DNA from: Silene conica
Taxonomy: Eukaryota > Streptophyta > Magnoliopsida > Caryophyllales > Caryophyllaceae
Reading direction: 5' to 3'
Assembly: GCA_029255685.2 (NCBI GenBank)
Contig: CM055319.2
Span: 33,009,068-33,073,067 of the forward strand
Length of the DNA stretch: 64,000 nt
Shown: positions 56,590 to 64,000 of the stretch, in pieces
How positions within the stretch are numbered: the stretch's first letter is position 1
Layout of the letters: the number at the start of each line of letters is the position of its first letter
Position numbers and translations under genes: made by a program
Notes under the pieces: model-generated
Database searches by the model: none
What the model was told of the DNA's origin: nothing
What the model saw: only the letters and a program-made list of their open reading frames with translations

Positions 56590-56949
56590 ATAAACACAAT
56601 TAATCAGCAACATCTGACACTGTACCCCAACTCAGGCAAGCAGATGCAATCAGCAGTATTTAGAACCTACCCCAACTCAGGCAAGCACTAAACACAATCA
56701 GCAGTGTCCAAGTCACACCCCAACTCAGGTAAACTTGGGACACAAATCAGCAAGTAGACATCCGTAGCCGCAACTTAGGCACGAATGGATACCAATCAGC
56801 TAATAATGGTTCATAGCGCAACTCAGTCAGAACCATTACCCTTCATAGTGAAATCGGGATCCCAACTCAGACCCAACCCACTACGGTCAAATAAACTCAC
56901 GGTAGGACAGAGGTTGCAACTCAGAAATATTCCTACCGCATCATCCATA
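56590..56949 (-). repeat. Stem-loop array of the Tekay-related LTR, part 1
   Basis: Repeated CCAACTCAGG-type cores (CTGAGTTGG on the minus strand) between complementary arms, for example AATGGTTC...GAACCATT (about 56806-56838) and CGGTAGGA...TCCTACCG (about 56900-56940). Further members follow the solo LTR at 59691-59850 (GACGGTCTG with CAGGCCGTC). Confidence 0.75.
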
Positions 56950-56954
56950 CACGA

Positions 56955-59685
56955 TGTAATACTCCGTAATTTAGCCTCAGTCAACAGTTATCAAACCCTG
57001 TGTTATACAAGTATTTCAAAGAGAATGTTTATGAAGTATTTTACGTAAATTATTATTATTTTATAAATCGTATTTCTACGATTAATTCGTATTTCGTAAT
57101 CGTTTTATATTTGACGGTTAGTTCATAAAATGACATTTCATTCATATTTCCTTATTTTGATAATATATTTATAATTTTATATTTATTCCTCAAATATACT
57201 TGTTTTATTATTTTTATATAAGTGCTAATAATCTTATATCCTTATAAATTATTTAATTAATAATTACTAATACAATTACATAATTTAATTATTAAGTATA
57301 ATTTATACGTACTCGTTATTTTAAATTACGGAGTAAACATATAATTCCTCGAGTGGCGTGATGGATTTTTGGACTCGTGTTATGATTGAATGGTGACGGG
57401 CTTGGACTCGGGTTGAAGGTGGGAACCGTGTAATACAAACCCACCCTACTAATTCTTAAAAAAACAAAACCTACCAACACATCCATCGACATTAACAAAT
57501 ATGAAACCCTATACATCGACTCTTTTACTTGCCTCCATCGACTCTCACAAAACCCTACTCCTCTACCATCTCGTCTGCCCCATCATCCCATCTACCTCCC
57601 CTAAACCAACTAAGCAAGGACCTTAATCTATGATGGCAATCCGTGATTTGGGAGAGGACGAAAACAGTAGCAACACGACCATCACCATCTCCCTTTTAAT
57701 TCCCGCGCGCAGCCTGTAAGTTAACACCATGTTTCTCGTACTTAAAAACCTTCGAATCTGAGTTTTATGGTTGTGAGTAATCTTTGTTGTATGTATAATA
57801 TGTTTACCTTTTCTACACCACCATAGGATCACCATAATCGTCACCAAAAACACCATGAAAATCGTTCATAGTTGCTGTTTGTACTCTGTCTATGTACACC
57901 TGTGTTTGTCTCTATTCGTTATTGCTCGATTGTCGTGTTTTGGTACTAATTCTTGTCGTGGGGAATGGGTACTGCTGGTAGGGTGTTAGTAGGGTACAGT
58001 GGTGGTGTTGGGATGGCGTGTGGTGGTTGGGAAGTCTAGAGGAACAGTCGTTGTCAGGGAGCCTGAAGCAGAGTTCAGAAAAACACGGTTGTATGAGGGA
58101 GTTTTGAGACGTCCGTTTCAGGGAGCCTACTGGGGTCGAAGCCTGGTGCCTACCACCAGGGGGTTGTGGGTAGTAGGGGCCGTCGAGGGTGGTGATTGGT
58201 GGTGGAGATAGTGGTGTTACCAGGTGGGAAAAAGGGTGGTTACAGGTGGTGGACACACGGTTTTTGCAGGAAGTCTGGGGTGCCTGTCGTGACCAGGGTT
58301 TTGGGGACAGTGTCGGTGGCTGTTGGGGTAGAGTCTAGGGTAGAGGAAGGTGGTGGTTAATGCACCATAGTCCAGGGAAGGTGGTCACGGTGGTGTGGTA
58401 GTGGTTAGGGCAGCAAGGAGGTGTCGAAAAGGGGCTGGATAGTAGTGTGTCGAAGGAGTTGTTGACGACTGTTGTATACAGTTTTGATAGGGGCTTGCTA
58501 GGGTGCGTGGTTGTTAGTGGCATTATTATTGTTATTATTATTATTAATAATATTAAGGTTTTGTTGTATCATAATCATTTTATTTTTACCAATTGCCTTG
58601 TTATTATTGTAATTATATGATAATAATTATAATAGTAACGAATATCATTATTAGTATTACTTATGTTATTGCTATTAGTATATGATCATTTGGGTAGTAT
58701 GTTAGTATGAAGTATTACGTTAAGTGGCGAACTAATTTTTGGAATTACTATGTTGGGCAAGATTGCTATTTCGGGAAAGTTTCTATTTTAGGAAACTTTC
58801 CACTTTTAGAAAGTTACCGTGTTTTGTATCCTTACTATTCTGAAATAGTGGTTAAGTGAAAGATTAGTGATCGTTATATAATATATGTTTAGGTGACGGT
58901 TTCCGCGTGGAACATTTCTAGTAGCAGTTGTTCGTTGCCTTTGCCTTTCTGCAGCTTCGAGGTAGGGGAATGAACTGTGATTTACATTATGTTGCATAGT
59001 GAGACTGTTTGTTATTACGAGATTGGTATACGATGTGCATTATTGTTGTTGAGACGTTATTAACTATCTTGAATATTTTTGTATGATGTGGAGTGGAGGA
59101 TTGGGTCTTGTGATATTGGGTCTTGTGATATGGGTCTTGTGATACGAGACTTGTGATATGGCCATGGGAGGTGTGGTGTGATGGGAGGTGTGGTGTGATG
59201 GAGGTGTGGTGTGATGGGAGGTGTGGTGTGTTTGAGGTGTGGAGTGATGGGAGTGTGGTGGATGATCGAATGATATGGAGATGGAGGAGGATACGGTTCT
59301 ACTGTTATTTATGTTTTATCTGTTTTACCTACTCAACCTCACGGTTGACCCTGTGTATTCGTGTGACACCTACGATGATCCGGAATGGGGAGTAGAATTT
59401 ACAGGGCAATGACAGATGGATTAGGAGCTTGGGCATGGAGAGAGACATGGCTTGGACCTACTTAGAGTTATATCACACTTAGATATCCTCAGTTGTACTT
59501 TAATTTTATCAAAGTTTGGACCTCGTAGTTGTTGTAATATCAAGTTTAAATTTAATCAGTTTTTATATAAAGTACTTTGGTTTGTTTACTTTGTTATTCA
59601 CTACCTCGGATATTCCGAGATGGTAACAGCTCTATTTATTTGAGAATGTCTTGCCAAAGGCTCTTAAATAAATGGGGGTGTTACA
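56955..59685 (+). mobile_element. Solo LTR
   Basis: 2731 bp flanked by CACGA at 56950-56954 and 59686-59690. Starts TGTAATACTCCGTAAT and ends GGGGGTGTTACA. It has no PBS, coding region or second LTR. It is related to the LTR at 51444-53782. A solo LTR forms by recombination between the two LTRs of a full element. Confidence 0.88.
59090..59262 (+). repeat. Short tandem repeats in the solo LTR
   Basis: Three or four GGGTCTTGTGATAT units followed by about six GATGGGAGGTGTGGTGT units. Confidence 0.85.
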
Positions 59686-60102
59686 CACGAGACGGTCTGT
59701 ACGTCGTAACTCAGACCAGGCCGTCACGCCACAAACACTCACGAGTCAAACTAGAGGATCGCAACTCAGATCATAACTTGACACACATCAATCATCAGTA
59801 CATCTCGTACTCTAGCAGTCCCAACTCAGACATATTCCGATATGTACTACAACCAAGTCCTTAGTCCTAACTTTATAGATGTCTAAACAACACTTAATTG
59901 ACCCTAGGAACTAAGTTAAGGGAGAGCCGGTTTCCCTTTCGGTTACCCGACCGGGGGGTCTCTATCCTGACTCCATTGCCGAACCCAATATAGTGCCACC
60001 CGAAATCCGGGGACCACAAATACACGTATAAGGCATACGGAACAAGTCTCAAGCAAATCGGACAAGCCGATCAAAAGTTAAAGCGATTTTATAAGAAGAG
60101 GG

Positions 60103-60413
60103 GTCTTCAGCCGGTCGCAGACAGGCTGCCGTCAGCCGGCTGACAATCCCCTTCAATACAGCCTTCTTTAGAAACAACGAATAAAATGGGAAGGGGTTCC
60201 CAATCGGTCGACCGGTCGCGGCCACCCGGCTGGGAGACCTCTCCCTAGCCTTCCCTTCTTACTACGAAACACAACACAAGGTGTCTCAGCCGGTCGACCG
60301 CGGCCGGCAACCCGGCTGAGCACTCTTTCAGCAATATTTCAAAAGACACGAGAAAAACCCAAGACGAACTCTCAGCCGGTCGACCGGCTGCCGGTCGGTC
60401 GACCGGCTCAGAG
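60103..60413 (-). repeat. Four GC-rich palindromes of the Tekay-related LTR
   Basis: CAGCCGGT...CCGGCTG-type inverted repeats of about 38-45 bp at roughly 60106, 60200, 60285 and 60373; the last contains GGTCGGTCGACC. They correspond to 18137-18530 in the intact Tekay-type element. Confidence 0.82.
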
Positions 60414-61471
60414 TCCTTGAGCCTGTTTTACGCAAAATCGACATTTCACTAAAACTTCAAGAAATCGGTTCTAATCTTCTAAATTACAACAACCAATGTT
60501 TACCCAACATATTAAACATACATAAGATTCAAAAACAAGCATTTAAACCAACAAGAAACACATATTAAGGTCATACTTTGTATTCGTCTTAACTTCTCAA
60601 AAACAGAAAATGAACATCTTAAGCATATGAAACATCACAAACTCTAATTAAATCATATGGTGAACATGTGAAACGAAATCCTAGCATATTTCTACATTCA
60701 TACAACAACATAAACTCAAATTTCAGAATCAACATAAAAAACAAACACAATTGTGCTACTTTAACAATAAGGCCGAGTCACTCATAATAGTCCACCTCAA
60801 AGCGGTTTAAGCTCCGAAATCTTCTTCCACCACATAAGTATCGACCTCTGGGTTATCACAAACACCGCCTAAAACAACTCAAACTTCAAAAGCAACCCAC
60901 GAATTTCGAAATACCCAAACAGGCCGAAATTTCAACCGTCACAAATTGCAAGATTGATTACCTTAAAACGACGGGCTCGAGAAGAGGAATCCGTAGCCGT
61001 GGAAATTGTCTCAATCAGATAAGAAACAAAGATTTTATCTGAGTTTTAAGATTGAAGGAGAAAAAAATGCAAAAATGGTGTTTTGGGTTACTTTTTGTGA
61101 AATCTTAAAAGTGAAGTGAAGGAGAGAGGTGGAGGATGGTGGGGTTAGGGTTTTGTGAGGAAAAAGAGGGAAAATGGGTCCATCAACAAGTTAGGCCCAT
61201 AAGACAAGTTTTAAGTCGGTTTAAGCTAAAAACACCGACTTAAGGTAACTATAAATTTAAGACGATATAAATATTTCCGGACTATGAAATTAAATTGCTA
61301 AGACGTAAGTTACGCAATTAAATGAAATCTTATTTAAATCCTTTAAAATATTCTCACCTAAATTAATCAGTTATTTAAATGAAATTCCAAAAATTACGAA
61401 ATATAAATTATTTCTCGAACTTGAACTTAAAATCTTTAAATTTCCTAGTCCCGAAATATTGGGATGTTACA

Positions 61472-61868
61472 ATCACCTTCTCCTTCGTTTTGTCTTTCCC
61501 TCTTTTAGCAACATTCTCTACAAAATAAACCAAAAATTCCCAACAATATAAAAATTACTACTATTAACCCAACAATATTAAAAATGGCACACTTTTATAA
61601 ATTCAAATTATTTTCTGTGTTCATATCCTCAATTACGAGTTTTAACCCAACAATATCAAAAATTACAAGTAGTTTCTTTGTTCATATCCTCAATTAATTT
61701 AACCAAGGATATTATAAAAAAACGTAATTGCTCATTCATATACGAGTTTTACTCATACATGGACTTTTTTTCATTACTTTTCCATTCTATGTCCTTTGCA
61801 TAAAAAAATTTCTCTCTAATTCTCTCTAATTCTCTCCCCCCACAAAAATAACCCTAAACCACACAACT
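61472..61868. other. AT-rich sequence upstream of the FAR1/MULE-like pseudogene
   Basis: No gene seen. It directly abuts the Tekay-related LTR and precedes the ATG at 61869; CT-rich repeats (CTCTAATTCTCT, about 61812-61838) resemble a 5' UTR. Confidence 0.5.
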
Positions 61869-63230
61869 ATGGATGCTAGCTCTCGTATCGATCAGGTAAT
61901 AATTCTAATCTCTACCTTTATCAATTATATTATATGAAATTAAAAATTGATTTAGATTAATTAGATTAGGGTTTCTTTAAATCGTTTTCTGTTTTGTTCT
62001 TTTTCTTCCTTATTTTTTTTCTGGTAATTGTTATTTGGATTGAATCCTGTCACAATAATATTTGATTAGTAGGATGTTCAATTAGAGAACAAATTGACAT
62101 TAGAGAACAAATCGATCAAGTTCTACTTTGAGACGGAATTTGCGTGTTATTTCACATCAGCGTGCATCTTTAGACGCTAAAAGTTGTACTCTGCAGAAAA
62201 GTGAATCTATCCTATTCGACTTGTACCTTTCTAAATTCTATGGAATCTTTTGGCAGATCCCTAGAAGGACTTCTTAAGACTACAGCGGAGACTCCTCCTG
62301 AATATATGTTAATAAATACTTTACGTCCATGCTAATGAATACGCTGACTTTGTGCTTTTAGTAGATAGAAACTTACTTGTAGCAGGCTCGTGCCTTATAA
62401 CTCTGCTTATGACATTAATAATGACTACTCTGCAACTCTGCTTATGACATTAATAATGACTGTCCCATGCTTACCTTATCGGGCAACTTGTTAGATTCTT
62501 GTGTTAGGAATCATTGAGAATCCATCCATGCTTATTTATTAAGTATGAGACCTACGACTTTCATAGAATATAGAGGAGTTTTACTTAAATATAGTGGTCT
62601 GACTTTAATTTCAGGACTCGAACTTTGAGTCGGATGAGTATGAATAATTTTCTGCTGAAATGATAGATACCAGACACATTTTCAATCTCGGAAAAAAATT
62701 CAGGAATCACGATGAATTGATAGCAGAAGTTAAAAAAATTGGACAATTGCATGATATACACGTGCGGCTAGATACTTATCACCCACGTCGCGGTTATGGT
62801 GAGCATTGGCTTAAGTGTGACAGATCTGGACCTTATCAATTTCGAGGGGATTTTAACGCTCCCTCCACGAAATCAAATACGTACGGGGAGTAAAAAATGT
62901 TGGTGTCCTTTTAAACTCAAGGCAGTCGGAGAAGTTGACGGCAGATGGAGGTTAGATGTACATAATGGATTTCACAACCACTTCATTGGAGTAAAGGACA
63001 ATGTTCTGAGTGCCGAAACAAAAGAGTTGATTATGTCCATGACAGCAAGTAAAATTTCGGTTGCTAACATACTAATTGAGTTGAGAAAGAAGGATATACT
63101 TGTTACTTCCAAGCAAGTGTATAATATTAGTGCAAGAAAGAAAAAATCCTCTAGAGAAGAACGCACAACTGCTGAACAATTGCTTAAACTTGCTGATGAT
63201 CATGGATATCGAACTTTTCATGAGACAAAA
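61869..63230 (+). pseudogene. FAR1/MULE-transposase-like gene fragment
   Basis: Exon 1 is 61869-61895 (MDASSRIDQ), ending CAG before GTAATA. A TTTCAG acceptor at 62609-62614 brings in exon 2 in the same frame, which meets a TAA at 62645-62647 and then continues IDTRHIFNLGKKFRN. A frameshift lies near 62875. Beyond it come TGSKKCWCPFKLKAV and WRLDVHNGFHNH, the C...C...H-N-H pattern of the FAR1-type/WRKY-GCM1 DNA-binding finger, then a helical segment (ILIELRKK, VYNISARKKK, TAEQLLKLADDHGY) typical of FAR1-related proteins and MULE transposases. The sequence is cut at 63230 by an LTR before the catalytic transposase domain. Whether it was a domesticated gene or a MULE cannot be decided here. Confidence 0.75.
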
Positions 63231-64000
63231 TGTAACACCCCGTAATTTCCAAGTCATTATATATTATTAAAATATTATTTTAGTAATAATAATGTTCCAC
63301 AATAAATAAAATTCCTTTTAAAATTTATCGTTTTTGATAATGATATTAATATGTCCGTCTTACACTTATACTCCTTAAACTTGTGAAACGTCACTCTGTC
63401 CTTGTTACTAATTTTAAGATATTTTAAAGGCATATTTAGCTCTTGGTTATAAAATAAAGGTTTTAGCTCTTTTTCTTAGCTTTCCAACGCCACCGAAAAC
63501 ACCTCATTACAAGTTCTTTAGAGGTAATTATGCCGAAAATACGAAAGGCTGTCACGGACCATCCGCAAACGAGACACTCGCTCGTTGCTTACTCTTTACT
63601 CTTTTCCACGTGTTCTTAGGGACACTTGGCTAAGTATAGAACTTTGCCTTGCTGCCCAAGGTCATTCCTTCTACTTCCTTCCTTCTTCTTCATTCCTTTA
63701 CTTATTTTTCCAGCTAAAACACCCAAACACAAACACCATTGTTCCACTCTTTACCTTCAACCTTAAGACGATCGTAAAATCTTCGTTTCTTATCGGTTTT
63801 CGACGATTTTCGCGTCTATATCTTCCTCTACTCGCCCCCCATCGTTCTAGGTAATAAAATTCACAAATATATTCCTTCCTCTACTCTGGTCGTGGCCTTT
63901 AAGGCACGATTCTCATAGCTAACCTCGTTTATTTATCTGTAGCTAGTTTGGTTGTCCAAACCGGGGTGGCTTTGAGTCAAAATCATGCTTATTGAAGAGC
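63231..64000 (+). mobile_element. Start of another LTR element (partial)
   Basis: TGTAACACCCCGTAATTTCC begins exactly where the pseudogene stops and resembles the starts of the other TGTAA-type LTRs (TGTAATACTCCGTAAT at 56955). It runs off the window, so the end and target duplication cannot be checked. Confidence 0.65.

Larger units (their letters stand above)
55942..61471 (-). repeat. 5' LTR of the Tekay-related element, interrupted by a solo LTR
   Basis: On the minus strand it starts TGTAACATCCCAATATTTCG at 61471 and ends GGGGTTTTACA at 55942. Without the insertion and duplication (2736 bp) it is about 2.8 kb. It shares with 17179-20240 the GC palindromes (60103-60413), the GGGAAACCGG/GGGGGTCT blocks (about 56465-56515 and 59920-59965 in complement) and a stem-loop array with a different core. 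Confidence 0.85.

Noticed and set aside
57999..58256. ORFs within the solo LTR (57999-58211, 57912-58256)
   Set aside because: Overlap each other on opposite strands in compositionally biased sequence; no recognised motif.

Overview
This window is plant nuclear DNA, most likely from a large-genome eudicot (an inference; the species is not identifiable from sequence alone). The evidence is plant-specific: Athila-type Ty3/gypsy elements primed by tRNA-Asp, a chromodomain Ty3/gypsy element of Tekay type primed by initiator tRNA-Met, a Ty1/copia element, L1-type LINEs whose ORF1 has a DUF4283-like domain and zinc knuckle, and a FAR1/MULE-like gene fragment with GT-AG splice sites. No bacterial features, rRNA or tRNA genes were seen, and no intact ordinary host gene was recognised. 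Almost everything is retrotransposon inserted into retrotransposon.

Layout. (1) 150-30659, minus strand: an Athila-like element whose 3' LTR (150-9008) is also the 5' LTR of a second copy running out of the window on the left (PBS at 128-144), so the elements form a tandem array. Inside that LTR sits a complete non-autonomous relative (746-8325, plus strand, 2050-bp LTRs, TSD ATAAT). Inside the Athila-like coding region sits a complete, apparently intact Tekay-type element (17179-27970, plus strand, 3062-bp LTRs that look identical, TSD TCCGG). (2) 30858-49126, minus strand: a decayed Ty1/copia element (TSD CAACA). Its 3' LTR is split by an L1-type LINE (31021-40810). The LINE's ORF2 is split by a probable solo LTR (34426-39436), which itself contains a MULE-like MITE (34799-35160) and a younger 5'-truncated LINE of the same family (36083-37949). 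(3) 49127-51232: three fold-back elements, each bordered by (TA)n tracts. (4) 51233-61471: remains of two minus-strand tRNA-Met-primed elements, one a non-coding relative of the Tekay-type element whose 5' LTR carries a solo LTR (56955-59685). (5) 61472-64000: a FAR1/MULE-like pseudogene cut by a further LTR element that leaves the window.

The strongest unexplained signal is a paired 12-mer of the form GGTCGACCGACC (or variants and reverse complement). In every pair I measured the two copies start exactly 21 bp apart (12 + 9 + 12 bp). There are about 25 such sets, in the Athila-like element, its non-autonomous relative and the unrelated copia element, in promoters, leaders and UTRs, and in frame in gag, where each 12-mer encodes Gly-Arg-Pro-Thr. 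A second signal is an array of about 12 stem-loops in the Tekay-type LTR: the loop core is constant while the arms change sequence but stay complementary. It recurs, with a different core, in the related element at 55942-61471. Other conserved RNA-scale structures are a 12-bp hairpin about 44 nt after the tRNA-Asp PBS and an internal polypurine tract preceded by a perfect 8-bp hairpin.

How the parts could work together (inference): the non-autonomous Athila relative has kept LTRs, PBS, leader hairpin, internal and terminal polypurine tracts and the gag linker, but has no protease, RT or integrase. It would therefore depend on proteins made by relatives such as the 150-30659 element. Only the Tekay-type element has a full uninterrupted gag-pol frame and so looks potentially autonomous.
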